Assembly: GCF_001890385.1 (NCBI RefSeq) | Contig: NZ_CP018221.1 | Coordinates: 1,289,501-1,353,500 of the forward strand | Source of the DNA: Tardibacter chloracetimidivorans | GTDB lineage: Bacteria; Pseudomonadota; Alphaproteobacteria; Sphingomonadales; Sphingomonadaceae | Direction: 5' to 3' | Length of the DNA stretch: 64,000 bases | Shown: positions 18,417 through 29,366 of the stretch, piece after piece | Layout of the letters: every line of letters starts with the position of its first letter | Position numbering within the stretch: the stretch's first letter is position 1 | Notes under the pieces: model-generated | Database searches by the model: none | The model's input: only the letters and a program-made list of their open reading frames with translations | Told to the model about the DNA's origin: nothing | Position numbers and translations under genes: made by a program

Positions 18417-18785
18417 TCAGCCCTCCTTCGACCGGTCGACGATCGGAACAAAGCCGCCATAGAACATGCGCTTGCCGTCAAAGGGCATGGAATCCGGTCC
18501 CATGTTCGCCAGACGCGGGTCCGCCATCGCCGCCTTGTTGCCTGCGTCCCGCGCTTCCTTCGACGGCCAGATGATCCAGGAGAAGACGACATTTTCGTCC
18601 TCCTTCGCCTTCACGGCCATGAAGAAATCGGTCTCCTTGCCCTTGGGGAGATCGTCACCCCAGCACTCCACCACATGCAGCGCACCATGATCGAGGAAGA
18701 CCGGCGCGGCCGCTTCTGCGACTTTGCGATAATCTTCCTTCTTGTCGGCGGGCACCGGAATGACGAATCCGTCCACATAAGCCAT
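18417..18785 (-). CDS. DUF1428 family protein
   Basis: A 122-residue protein of the DUF1428 family (dimeric ferredoxin-like alpha/beta-barrel fold). The signature MAYVDGFVIPVPADKKEDYR and the C-terminal PFDGKRMFYGGFVPIV are clear. No catalytic residues are known for this family. It sits in the middle of the TetR-led operon of small VOC and SRPBCC proteins, a grouping often seen with ECF sigma factors in other bacteria. Confidence 0.88.
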   Translation of the reverse strand: MAYVDGFVIPVPADKKEDYRKVAEAAAPVFLDHGALHVVECWGDDLPKGKETDFFMAVKAKEDENVVFSWIIWPSKEARDAGNKAAMADPRLANMGPDSMPFDGKRMFYGGFVPIVDRSKEG

Positions 18786-18817
18786 CGGTTCTCTCCTTCG
18801 CTAAGGTCTGCCATACT

Positions 18818-19300
18818 TCACTGCGGCTGCGCGCCGCACATGGCGTCCTGCGCCGCCGCCTTCAGTTCCTCCTCGCTCATCGGGCCGCGCAGCGGCGTCG
18901 CGATCGACCAGAGGTGTCCGAACGGGTCTTCGACCTGCCCGTAACGATCGCCCCAGAACATGTCCTGTGGCGGCATCTTCAGCTCCGCGCCCGCCGTCAC
19001 GGCCTTATCGACGAAGGCGTCGACATCAGGCACCGTCAGGTGGATCACCACGGGAGTTCCGCCCAGCTTTTTCGGCGACAAGGTGCCATGTTCCGGCATT
19101 TCATCGACCAGCATCACCATTGCGCCGTTGATCAGCACCGCGCCGTGCATCAACCGGCCGTCGGGACCGGGGATCCGCATCATCTCGGTTGCGCCGAACG
19201 CCTTCTTGTAGAACTCTATCGCATCCGCTGCGCCCGAGCAGACGATGTGCGGAGCAAGCGGGAAGCCGCCTTCCGGCAGCTGTGCATTCTCGGTCGTCAT
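18818..19300 (-). CDS. VOC family protein (PhnB-like glyoxalase fold)
   Basis: A 160-residue VOC protein: FPLAPHIVCSGAADAIEFYK at the N-terminus, then MRIPGPDGRLMHGAVLINGA, and DRYGQVEDPFGHLWSIATP at the C-terminus, the standard PhnB-like pattern. Dimeric metal-binding proteins of this type vary widely in substrate. Its ATG overlaps the TetR stop as ATGA, so it is translated with the regulator and almost certainly controlled by it. Confidence 0.87.
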   Translation of the reverse strand: MTTENAQLPEGGFPLAPHIVCSGAADAIEFYKKAFGATEMMRIPGPDGRLMHGAVLINGAMVMLVDEMPEHGTLSPKKLGGTPVVIHLTVPDVDAFVDKAVTAGAELKMPPQDMFWGDRYGQVEDPFGHLWSIATPLRGPMSEEELKAAAQDAMCGAQPQ

Positions 19301-19935
19301 TGCCTCTTCTCCTTGCTTGGCCGGGTGTTGAACAGCAGTTCGAAATAGCGGCGCAAATGGGCGATGCTGTCGATCGCAATGGCGGCATCGTCCTTGCCCT
19401 TGGCGAGAATGAACGCGCCTTGCAGCACCGCCTGCGTGTGGAGTGCCAGACTCTTTGCATCCATTTCGGTTGCGAGGCCGCGGGCCTCGATCGCCTCGGC
19501 GAGATCGGCCTCCAGCGTTTCAGCATGGCCGGAGATGCTTTCAAAGCAGGCGTCGCGGATCGCGGGGTTGGTGAGGAAGGTCTCCTGCGCCATTGTCCCC
19601 ACCAGACATGTGAACTCCGCCACCTCTCCCGCCACCAGCTCGCGGCGAAAATCCAGATAGGCCATGACCCGATCCAGCGGATCGCGGTGCCGGTGATATG
19701 GTGCGGACGCGAACAGCGCGCCGGTGACCTCAGACCAATGCCGCGCAGCCTGAACCGCCACATCCTCCTTGCTTTTGAAATGATGGAAGAACGCGCCCTT
19801 GGTGACGCCGGCAGCGGCGCAAAGCTCGTCCACCGTGGTGGCGTGATAGCCCTTTTCGCGGATCACGCGCAGCGCCACGTCCAGCAGGCGGATGCGGGCG
19901 TTCCCGCTTTTGGCTGTGGCTTCACGACTCGACAT
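19297..19935 (-). CDS. TetR family transcriptional regulator
   Basis: A 212-residue repressor with an N-terminal helix-turn-helix (VDELCAAAGVTKGAFFHHFK, near residues 34-53) and a helical ligand-binding C-terminal domain containing two cysteines (FTCLVGT, RDACFES). The ATG at 19935 is preceded by a 22-bp inverted repeat at 19943-19964 that fits a TetR operator. It heads the operon of four small proteins, which are the likely targets. The Cys residues would suit sensing of electrophiles, as in NemR/AcuR relatives, but this is inference. Confidence 0.9.
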   Translation of the reverse strand: MSSREATAKSGNARIRLLDVALRVIREKGYHATTVDELCAAAGVTKGAFFHHFKSKEDVAVQAARHWSEVTGALFASAPYHRHRDPLDRVMAYLDFRRELVAGEVAEFTCLVGTMAQETFLTNPAIRDACFESISGHAETLEADLAEAIEARGLATEMDAKSLALHTQAVLQGAFILAKGKDDAAIAIDSIAHLRRYFELLFNTRPSKEKRQ

Positions 19936-19942
19936 GGCCGGA

Positions 19943-19964
19943 CCATACCAACTGGTCGGTATGG
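19943..19964. promoter_or_regulatory. inverted-repeat operator for the TetR regulator
   Basis: CCATACC, an 8-base centre, GGTATGG: a 7-bp perfect inverted repeat whose centre (AACTGGTC) extends the symmetry. It lies 8 bases upstream of the regulator ATG, so bound protein would block its own expression. The sequence resembles the ACCAACTGGT-type operators of NemR/AcuR-like TetR proteins. Confidence 0.75.
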
Positions 19965-20028
19965 CTGTAAAGAGCTGATGGCGATGAAAGGCCATGCAGC
20001 GAGGCTGGGCTGCTGTTATGACGGCGCC

Positions 20029-20442
20029 ATGACCGATCTTCACAGCTTTACCGCCGACGCCCGGGACACACGCCGGGCGATGTTGCTGGGACTGAAATCC
20101 CGCTGCCCTAGTTGCGGCGAGGCAAGGCTGTTCGCGCGCTATCTGAAGCCGGTCGATGCATGCCCGGCCTGCGGGCAGGACTGGACGCACCAGCGGGCAG
20201 ACGACCTGCCCGCCTATCTGGTGATACTCTTTCTCGGCCATCTGATCGTGCCGCTGGTGGTGGAGGTGAACCGCTGGGTCGCGCCGTCCGCGACCTTCCA
20301 GATGGTGCTATGGCCTTCGCTTACGGCCATTCTGGCGCTGCTGCTGCTCCAGCCTGTGAAGGGCGCCGTGATCGGCCTGCAATGGGCGAAATACATGCAC
20401 GGCTTTGGCGCGCCGAAAGCCGGGACCCACCGGAGCGATTAG
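20029..20442 (+). CDS. DUF983 family zinc-ribbon membrane protein
   Basis: A 137-residue protein with an N-terminal zinc ribbon (CPSCGEARLF and CPACGQDW; Cys26, 29, 45, 48) followed by two membrane helices (YLVILFLGHLIVPLVVEV; TAILALLLLQPVKGAVIGL). This is the DUF983 layout found in alphaproteobacteria; the function is not established, although some members neighbour cytochrome oxidase genes. An ATG 17 codons upstream is also in frame; the start at 20029 gives the usual N-terminus. It is divergent from the TetR operon. Confidence 0.82.
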   Translation: MTDLHSFTADARDTRRAMLLGLKSRCPSCGEARLFARYLKPVDACPACGQDWTHQRADDLPAYLVILFLGHLIVPLVVEVNRWVAPSATFQMVLWPSLTAILALLLLQPVKGAVIGLQWAKYMHGFGAPKAGTHRSD

Positions 20443-20606
20443 GCGTGATGGTTGCGGGGTGGGCCAGGGTAGAAGACGGAACTTCAATCCCTGCGGCACA
20501 TCATGGCAATGCTTTCTGTAGAAGCCCTGTGGCTTCGGCTCCTGAGTTGGCTGCCAGCATGGAATCCAAACCACTCACGCGCGAGCCGTGATTTTCGATT
20601 TCCGTG

Positions 20607-21773
20607 TCAGTGCGTCGATTTGCACACCAAATCAGTAATTATTGCTGCTGCGCGGTCCAGGCTTGCGGTCGAAATCTCCCCCAGGGCTTCACGCGCGCCC
20701 TTCTGTTGCGCATCTTTGTAGGCAGAGTGCTTCTGCTTGCTGATCTCCAATGCGTGGAAAAAATCGGTTGGTGTGAATGTTACATCCCCGAACCTGCAAT
20801 GTGCGTAGTCAGGGCTTTGCCGATAGTCGACTCTTTCAGGTAAAATGAAAACACATGGCCTCGGCTCGTAAATAAATTCGTAAACCTGGCTACTTACGTC
20901 GCCTACATATATATCAGCAGATCGCGTATACGTCATGTCAAATAAACGATCACTTGTTAGATCAGCCAATATGTTTTCGTCTTCGGACAACGATCTTATG
21001 AAACATATGTCTTCTCTCGAAAGACGTTCCACGATCCGAATGTGTGGAGCGAAAATCAAATTGAACTTATCTTGAGATTTAAAGTAGGAAATAATATCTT
21101 TTCCATATTTCCACCATGAAGACAGTTTTTCGTCGAAATGAGGGTTGTAAATCACAGTGTCTCGATTGTTATCGAAGAGCTTGGGTAAATTCGGACTGAT
21201 TTTGTGAACCGCAGCGGCCTTGATATAGCCCGACACGCTGCATGTGGAAGCAGTGACGACCCCCTCCTTGATCATTCGGTCTTTATCTTTTTCGCCTGCC
21301 ACGATGACATGATCAAATAGCTTGATACGCGGTTCGAAACCTTTCGCTCTATCGCCAGCGCCATGGGGAATATGAATTAAAAAGGGTTTAGGACCAGGAA
21401 TTCGTTTCAATAACGTCGAGGTTCGCTCTGCCACGACGAGGGCAGACAAAGATCGGAAGCGCTTCCTGTGACTGAGCAGGATGGGCACCTTTAGATCGGC
21501 CCATTTCGCGTTTAGTTTCCCAACAAATCCTAGCCACGAAGGTAGCTTAAGCGTAATAACCTGAACGTTGGCTTTGCCTAGTTTGGACAAAAGGCTCCGA
21601 CAGGCCGACGCTTCCTCCTCCGACGTGACGAATACTAAAGCTTCGATACCGGAGGATAATGATGCGGCGGCTGGCACCAAGTGAAGAATATGATGCATGC
21701 CTCCTAAAAGAAGGAATCCAACGGTCTTCTTCGCTGCGCTTGCCCGCCCGATGCCGGGTTGATTCCTCGCCAC
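20607..21773 (-). CDS. CDP-glycerol glycerophosphotransferase/GT-B-like protein on an AT-rich island
   Basis: A 388-residue protein of a GT-B-like fold. The C-terminal part ADIYVGDVSSQVYEFIYEP resembles the DYSS...FDY motif of TagB/TagF glycerophosphotransferases, and FLIHIPHGAGD resembles their HG loop, so it may add a phosphate-linked sugar or polyol to a surface polymer. The assignment is by motif only. Base composition is strikingly low in GC (about 27-48% in individual 60-base lines, neighbours well above 60%), with codon use to match, so recent acquisition is likely. The GTG at 21773 follows GGGAG; the frame stays open up to 21893, inside the pnp terminator, so longer starts are doubtful. 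Confidence 0.6.
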   Translation of the reverse strand: MARNQPGIGRASAAKKTVGFLLLGGMHHILHLVPAAASLSSGIEALVFVTSEEEASACRSLLSKLGKANVQVITLKLPSWLGFVGKLNAKWADLKVPILLSHRKRFRSLSALVVAERTSTLLKRIPGPKPFLIHIPHGAGDRAKGFEPRIKLFDHVIVAGEKDKDRMIKEGVVTASTCSVSGYIKAAAVHKISPNLPKLFDNNRDTVIYNPHFDEKLSSWWKYGKDIISYFKSQDKFNLIFAPHIRIVERLSREDICFIRSLSEDENILADLTSDRLFDMTYTRSADIYVGDVSSQVYEFIYEPRPCVFILPERVDYRQSPDYAHCRFGDVTFTPTDFFHALEISKQKHSAYKDAQQKGAREALGEISTASLDRAAAIITDLVCKSTH

Positions 21774-21890
21774 GTAACTCCCGCCTTTCCAACCGGCCCG
21801 GCGCTTATGATCATTGCTGACTTTTGTATAGAGTTTCCACTGGAAATGCTGCGCCTGATGCTGGAAGAACATCGGCCTCCTGCCTCTAAA

Positions 21891-21918
21891 CAAAAAAGGG
21901 AGGCCGAAGCCTCCCTTT
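21891..21918 (-). terminator. rho-independent terminator of pnp
   Basis: A 10-bp perfect stem (AAAGGGAGGC/GCCTCCCTTT) with a four-base loop, followed on the minus strand by TTTTTTG. It lies 28 bases beyond the pnp stop and closes the rimP-pnp operon. Confidence 0.9.
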
Positions 21919-21945
21919 CCTATCCGATTGAACGGCTGACCTGGA

Positions 21946-24288
<2,343 letters not shown>

Positions 24289-24377
24289 CTGGCTAGCTGC
24301 CTTTTCCATGCCGGCAGCCCTATCGCCGCCAGCTTTCCTTCAGACAGGGCAGGCGCACCGCACTCTGCCCCGGATGC

Positions 24378-24402
24378 AAAACGGCCCCCTTTCGGGGGCC
24401 GT
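24378..24402 (-). terminator. terminator between rpsO and pnp
   Basis: A 9-bp perfect stem (ACGGCCCCC/GGGGGCCGT) with a four-base loop and a short T run on the minus strand, just after rpsO. Its place mirrors the rpsO-pnp terminator of E. coli, so partial read-through and a separate pnp promoter are likely. Confidence 0.8.
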
Positions 24403-24407
24403 CCGCA

Positions 24408-24677
24408 TTACTTGCGAAGACCCAGCTTCGCGATAAGTTCGTTGTAGCGGTTCGCATCCTTGCGCTTGAGATAATCAAGCAGGCTGCGGCGCTTGTTGAC
24501 CAGCATCAGCAGGCCGCGGCGCGAGTGATTGTCCTTCGCGTGGGTCTTGAAATGCTCGGTCAGATTGACGATGCGCTCGGTCAGGATCGCGACCTGGACC
24601 TCGGGGCTGCCGGTGTCACCCTCGGCGCGGGCATTGTCGGAAATGATTTCGGATTTACGTTCAGCGGTCACCGACAT
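24408..24677 (-). CDS. rpsO: 30S ribosomal protein S15
   Basis: An 89-residue ribosomal protein that binds the 16S rRNA central domain. It has the full family pattern: [20 protein letters not shown], the helix [20 protein letters not shown] and [20 protein letters not shown] at the end. The gene is in its conserved place between truB and pnp, on the same strand. Confidence 0.97.
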   Translation of the reverse strand: MSVTAERKSEIISDNARAEGDTGSPEVQVAILTERIVNLTEHFKTHAKDNHSRRGLLMLVNKRRSLLDYLKRKDANRYNELIAKLGLRK

Positions 24678-24694
24678 CGTTCACTCCTTAAATC

Positions 24695-25585
24695 TCAAAG
24701 GTTGAAGCCGCGAACCACCCGGACCCCGTGCCCGGAAACCTCCACCAGTGCGACCGGAACAGATCCGTCGGTCGCGACATGAAGGCCATGGTTTGCAGCG
24801 ATCCCGACCAACTGCTGCCCCTTGCGGAGCCGCCCTGCCTGATCGGGACTGAGGGCAAGAGCCGGGATGTCGTCCAGCCCTGCCATCATCGGCAAGAGTA
24901 TCTGTTCAAGCGCGCGGCCTTGCCCGATTTCCTCCAGCCTGTCCAGCGGAATCGCCCCTTCCAGGGTGAACGGCCCTGCCCCTGTACGCCGCAGCATCGT
25001 CACATGGCCAACCGCGCCAAGCGCATGTGCAATGTCGCGCGCCAGGCTGCGAACATAGGTGCCCTTGGAGCAACGGACCGAGAGGGTGATTGCGTCCAAT
25101 CGGCCCGTTCGCTCGGGACGAACGGAAAGATCATATATGGAAATGGTCCGCGCCTCCAACGCCACCGACTCCCCCGCCCGCGCGAGGTCATAGGCGCGGC
25201 GGCCATCCACCTTCAGTGCCGAAAAGGCGGGCGGCATCTGCTCGATCGGCCCGGTGAAGCGCGGCAGAACTGCTTCCACATCGGCCAGGGTGGGGCGGAC
25301 GTCCGATGCCGCGACGATGCGTCCCTCGGCGTCCAGCGTATCCGTCTCCGCTCCGAAGCCTATGGTGAAATCATAGGATTTGTCGCCGTTCAGCAGCCGG
25401 CCGGTCAGCTTCGTCGCCTCGCCCAGGGCGATCGGCAGAACGCCCGTCGCAAGCGGATCGAGCGTCCCGCCATGCCCCAGCTTCAGACGGCCATAGTCGT
25501 TCTGGCGCAGGATGCGCTTTACCGCGCCCACCGCCTGCGAGGAGCTGATCCCGATGGGCTTGTCGAGGATGATCCATCCGTTCAT
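24695..25585 (-). CDS. truB: tRNA pseudouridine(55) synthase TruB
   Basis: A 296-residue pseudouridine synthase that modifies U55 in the T-loop of tRNAs. The catalytic Asp is in GHGGTLDPLATGVLPI (near residue 44). QMPPAFSALKVDGRRAYDLA and RCSKGTYVRSLARDIA are the other signature stretches. The C-terminal PUA-like region (VGIAANHGLHVATDG) is present. It is 52 bases downstream of rbfA and 17 upstream of rpsO. Confidence 0.96.
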   Translation of the reverse strand: MNGWIILDKPIGISSSQAVGAVKRILRQNDYGRLKLGHGGTLDPLATGVLPIALGEATKLTGRLLNGDKSYDFTIGFGAETDTLDAEGRIVAASDVRPTLADVEAVLPRFTGPIEQMPPAFSALKVDGRRAYDLARAGESVALEARTISIYDLSVRPERTGRLDAITLSVRCSKGTYVRSLARDIAHALGAVGHVTMLRRTGAGPFTLEGAIPLDRLEEIGQGRALEQILLPMMAGLDDIPALALSPDQAGRLRKGQQLVGIAANHGLHVATDGSVPVALVEVSGHGVRVVRGFNL

Positions 25586-25637
25586 GCCCGGCGTTCAACG
25601 TCCCTGAATGGAAGCCGGGCGCACCCGGCGGCGGGCC

Positions 25638-26036
25638 TCAGCCCTCCCCCTCACCCAGATCGCGGGCCACGCGCGGGTTTCTGAGAAGCGTATCGATATG
25701 CGTGCCTTCGTCGAAGCTTTCATCCGCCAAGAACTTGAGCTTCGCCGCGTATTTCACCTTCACCCGATGCGCCACTTCGCGCTGGAGATAGGCGGTGTTG
25801 GTCCTCAGCGCCTTCAGCACCGCTTCCTCGTCCTTGCCGAGCAGCGGCTTCACGAAGACGGTGGCGTGGCGCAGGTCCGGCGACATGCGGACTTCGGTGA
25901 CGGACACCATATGGCTGGCAAGCGTGTCGTCATGCACCTCGCCCCGCGTCAATATGTCCGACAGGGCGTGGCGCACCTGCTCGCCCACCCGCAGCAGGCG
26001 AACCGACCGGCCTTCTTCTTCATGGCTGTGGCGCAT
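25638..26036 (-). CDS. rbfA: 30S ribosome-binding factor RbfA
   Basis: A 132-residue KH-fold ribosome assembly factor that binds the 5' end of 16S rRNA in cold adaptation and 30S maturation. [41 protein letters not shown] and [19 protein letters not shown] are the expected segments. It sits between infB and truB in the usual order. Confidence 0.95.
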   Translation of the reverse strand: MRHSHEEEGRSVRLLRVGEQVRHALSDILTRGEVHDDTLASHMVSVTEVRMSPDLRHATVFVKPLLGKDEEAVLKALRTNTAYLQREVAHRVKVKYAAKLKFLADESFDEGTHIDTLLRNPRVARDLGEGEG

Positions 26037-26087
26037 CGCCCCTATCCATCATCCGTCGTCACGCCCGCCAAAGCGGGGATGCCGATC

Positions 26088-28691
26088 TCAAAGCGTCCGC
26101 GCGCGTTCCTCGATCTCGAACGTCTCGATCACGTCACCGACCTTGATGTCGTGCGAGTTCTCAAGCCCGATGCCGCATTCCAGACCGGCGCGCACTTCGT
26201 TGACGTCGTCCTTGAAGCGCCGCAGCGATGCGATCGACCCGGTGTAGATGATGACATCGTCCCGCATGACCCGCGCCTTGAGGTTGCGCCGGATCTGGCC
26301 TTCCACCACCAGCACGCCCGCCGCCTTGCCATGCTTTCCGGCCTGGAAGACTTCGCGCACTTCGGCCCGGCCGACGACATTTTCGAGCAGCTCGGGACCA
26401 AGCTGGCCCGCCATGGCCGCCCGGATTTCGTCGATCAGATCATAGATGATGTCGTAATATTTCAGCGCCACGCCATCGCGGTTGGCGATCTCGCGCGCCT
26501 TGGCGTTGGCGCGAACGCCAAAGCCGATGATCGGCGCTTTCGATGCGGCCGCCAGCGTCACGTCCGATTCCGTGATGCCGCCGACGCCCGAATGCAGGAC
26601 GCGGGCGCGTATCTCGTCGGTCGAGATCTTGTTCACCGCGCTGACAATCGCCTCGACGGAACCCTGCACATCGGCCTTGATGACCAGCGGGAACTCCTTC
26701 ACGGCATTGGCCTTCAGCGCCGAGAACATCGTCTCGAGGTTGGCCGGAGCCTGGGTCGTCCGCTTGCGCTGGGCGACGGACTGGCGATAGGCCGCGACTT
26801 CGCGCGCACGGGCCTCGCTTTCGACGACCGACAGGGGATCGCCCGCGCCGGGCACACCCGATAGGCCAAGCACCTCGACCGGGACCGAAGGCCCCGCCTC
26901 TTTCACCTGGCGTCCCTTGTCGTCGATCAGCGCGCGGACCTTGCCGCTTTCCGCGCCCACGACGAAGATGTCGCCCACACGCAGCGTTCCACGGCCGACC
27001 AGCACAGTGGCCACGGGGCCGCGTCCCTTGTCCAGCTTGGCTTCTACAACCGTGCCTTCGGCCGGACGTTCCGGATTGGCCTTCAGCTCCAGCAGCTCGG
27101 CCTGGAGCAGGATCTTGTCCGTCAGGTCGTCAAGGCCCAGCTTCTTCAGCGCGGAAACCTCGACGTCCTGCACGTCGCCGCCCATCTGCTCGACCTGCAC
27201 GTCATACTGCAGCAGCACCTCACGTATCTTCTGCGGATTCGCGCCCGGCTTGTCGATCTTGTTGATGGCGACGATCATCGGCACGCCCGCCGCCTTGGTG
27301 TGGTTGATCGCCTCGATCGTCTGCGGCATCAGCCCGTCGTCGGCCGCGACCACGAGCACCACGATATCGGTGATGTTCGCGCCGCGCGCGCGCATTTCGG
27401 TGAAGGCCTCGTGGCCGGGCGTGTCCAGCAGGGTGATCTTGTCGCCCGATTTCAGCGTTACCTGATAGGCGCCGATATGCTGGGTGATGCCGCCCGCTTC
27501 GCCTGCGACGACATCGGTGCCGCGCAAGGCGTCGAGCAGCGACGTCTTGCCGTGATCGACATGGCCCATGATCGTGACCACCGGCGGACGCGGCTGCAGA
27601 TCGGCCTCGGCGTCGGCATCGCCGACCACGCCGATCTCGATGTCGGATTCAGCGATACGGCGGATATTGTGGCCGAACTCCGTCACCAGCAGTTCCGCCG
27701 TGTCCTGGTCGATCGTCTGGTTGACGGTGACGGGCATGCCCATCTTGAACAGCGCCTTCACCAAATCCGCGCCGCGTTCGGCCATACGGTTGGCCAGTTC
27801 CTGAACGGTGATCGCCTCGGGCACGTTGACGTCGCGCACCTGTTTGACCTGCGGCTGCCCGCCCATGTGCGACCGCTTGTCCTTTTCGCGGGCACGCTTC
27901 AGCGCGGCAAGCGAGCGGGCGCGGGCGCCCTCGCCATCGTCCAGCGCGCGGGTGACGGTCAGCTTGCCGGACTGGCGGCGATCGTCGGTGCGGGGACGCG
28001 CGGGCTTGGGCGCTTCCGGACGGCGGGCGGCCGGAGCCGCGCCGGGGCGACGCACCGCAGGACGCTCATCGTCCATGTCCGCGGCCGCTGGCGCACCGCG
28101 ACCTTGCGCCGGAGCTTCGACGACGTTCGCCTCGGGCGCGGCGGCGGCCTCCTGCGGCTCTGCCTCCGTTTCGCCGGCGGTGCGGGCCTGTTCTTCGGCG
28201 CGACGGTTTTCCTCGGCCCGGCGGCGCTCCTCGTCCTGATTGCGGTTGCGCTCCAGATCCTCGCGGCGGCGCGCTTCCTCAAGCGCCCGCATGCGCGCCT
28301 CTTCGGCTTCGCGCAGCAGCTTCGCCTGAAGCTCCTGGCGGGAGAGCAGGTCGTTGCGCGGAGGCTGCGGCGCGCGCTGGGGGGGCGCCGGGCGCTTTGG
28401 CGCGGCCGGAGCCGGGGCTGGCGCAGCGGCGGTAGCCGGAGCGGTATCGGCCTCCACGGGCGCGGGAGTGCTGGCGACTGGCTGCGGCGCTTCGACCTCG
28501 ACAACCTGGCTGTCGGTCTCGGCCGCTCCGCCCTCGCCGGGCTTTCCGATCACGCGGCGGCGCTTCACCTCGACCACAACCGATTTGGACCGGCCATGGC
28601 TGAAGCTCTGCTTGACCTTGCCCGTTTCCACGGTCCGCTTGATACCGAGCGGCGCCCGCATGCCGAGCTTAGGCTTGTTGTCGTCGTTCAT
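26088..28691 (-). CDS. infB: translation initiation factor IF-2
   Basis: An 867-residue GTPase that places fMet-tRNA on the 30S subunit. The N-terminal third (about residues 60-230) is a low-complexity Ala/Pro then Arg/Glu-rich linker, followed by the IF2_N region and the G domain with G1 [15 protein letters not shown]3 DTPGHEAF and G4 NKID. Domains 2, 3 and the fMet-tRNA-binding domain 4 ([19 protein letters not shown]) complete it. It follows the ylxR-like gene closely. Confidence 0.97.
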   Translation of the reverse strand: MNDDNKPKLGMRAPLGIKRTVETGKVKQSFSHGRSKSVVVEVKRRRVIGKPGEGGAAETDSQVVEVEAPQPVASTPAPVEADTAPATAAAPAPAPAAPKRPAPPQRAPQPPRNDLLSRQELQAKLLREAEEARMRALEEARRREDLERNRNQDEERRRAEENRRAEEQARTAGETEAEPQEAAAAPEANVVEAPAQGRGAPAAADMDDERPAVRRPGAAPAARRPEAPKPARPRTDDRRQSGKLTVTRALDDGEGARARSLAALKRAREKDKRSHMGGQPQVKQVRDVNVPEAITVQELANRMAERGADLVKALFKMGMPVTVNQTIDQDTAELLVTEFGHNIRRIAESDIEIGVVGDADAEADLQPRPPVVTIMGHVDHGKTSLLDALRGTDVVAGEAGGITQHIGAYQVTLKSGDKITLLDTPGHEAFTEMRARGANITDIVVLVVAADDGLMPQTIEAINHTKAAGVPMIVAINKIDKPGANPQKIREVLLQYDVQVEQMGGDVQDVEVSALKKLGLDDLTDKILLQAELLELKANPERPAEGTVVEAKLDKGRGPVATVLVGRGTLRVGDIFVVGAESGKVRALIDDKGRQVKEAGPSVPVEVLGLSGVPGAGDPLSVVESEARAREVAAYRQSVAQRKRTTQAPANLETMFSALKANAVKEFPLVIKADVQGSVEAIVSAVNKISTDEIRARVLHSGVGGITESDVTLAAASKAPIIGFGVRANAKAREIANRDGVALKYYDIIYDLIDEIRAAMAGQLGPELLENVVGRAEVREVFQAGKHGKAAGVLVVEGQIRRNLKARVMRDDVIIYTGSIASLRRFKDDVNEVRAGLECGIGLENSHDIKVGDVIETFEIEERARTL

Positions 28692-28706
28692 CCGTTACCA
28701 ACGCCT

Positions 28707-29366
28707 TCATAGTGTTTCGACGGGCGATGAGCCTTGCGAACCGGATTCGCAAGCCACTGCCCGTTTGTTCAATCCCGAATAGGCGCGCCAGCGCAAAAGC
28801 ACCGTCGCCACTCGATCCGCCGCCGCCTTTTCGACGATGGCGGCGTGTACCACATTCTCCCGGCCAAGGGCCAAGGACAATTCGGCACGACCGGCAGGAA
28901 GCTCTATACCTGTTTCGCCGCGCGCCGCAAACAACCTGCCGTCCAGCTTGCGCCGCCCATCCTCGGCGGCGTCGGCCGCGTGAATCAGGAGCCGGGCACG
29001 GCCGGCCGCGATCGCGTCGCTGATCCGGTCGGACCCGGTGACGAGCGTGCCGCCGCGCGCCTCAAGGCCCAGCCTGTCCAGCACCTGCCGCTGCAATGCG
29101 TTGGCGATCCGGTCGGGCAGGTCATCCGGCCAGCCGATATCGCCGCTCTTGAAAGCGCGCGAGAGCGCACCCTTCAACTTGTGCTTCGAGATCGCGTTTT
29201 CAAGGGCCGCGCGATCGGGAGCAAGCCACGCGCCACGGCCCGGCGCGCGCGCCGCCGCATCGGGCAGCACGAGGCCGTCGGGCGAAAGCGCCAGCCGGAT
29301 CAGCCGGCCGCGTTCATCCCGTTCACCGCTGAGGATGCAGCGCCGTATGGGCTCATTGGGAGGCAT
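28707..29366 (-). CDS. YlxR/DUF448 family RNA-binding protein with L7Ae-like C-terminal domain
   Basis: A roughly 219-residue protein with an N-terminal DUF448 domain (IRRCILSGERDERGRLIRLA, LPDAAARAPGRGAWL) and a C-terminal L7Ae-like part (GSDRISDAIAAGRARLLIHA). Such fused YlxR proteins are normal between nusA and infB in alphaproteobacteria and are thought to bind RNA or RNase P. The ATG at 29366 overlaps the nusA 3' end by 14 bases and lies downstream of GGAGG; starts at 29387 and 29396 are alternatives. Confidence 0.88.
   Translation of the reverse strand: MPPNEPIRRCILSGERDERGRLIRLALSPDGLVLPDAAARAPGRGAWLAPDRAALENAISKHKLKGALSRAFKSGDIGWPDDLPDRIANALQRQVLDRLGLEARGGTLVTGSDRISDAIAAGRARLLIHAADAAEDGRRKLDGRLFAARGETGIELPAGRAELSLALGRENVVHAAIVEKAAADRVATVLLRWRAYSGLNKRAVACESGSQGSSPVETL

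Noticed and set aside
20443-20606. Possible small gene or RNA between the DUF983 gene and the AT-rich gene
   Set aside because: No frame with a ribosome-binding site, no stable hairpin and no recognisable RNA; treated as plain intergenic sequence.
27300-28712. A 470-residue frame antisense to infB
   Set aside because: Shadow of the repetitive N-terminal linker and G domain of IF-2.
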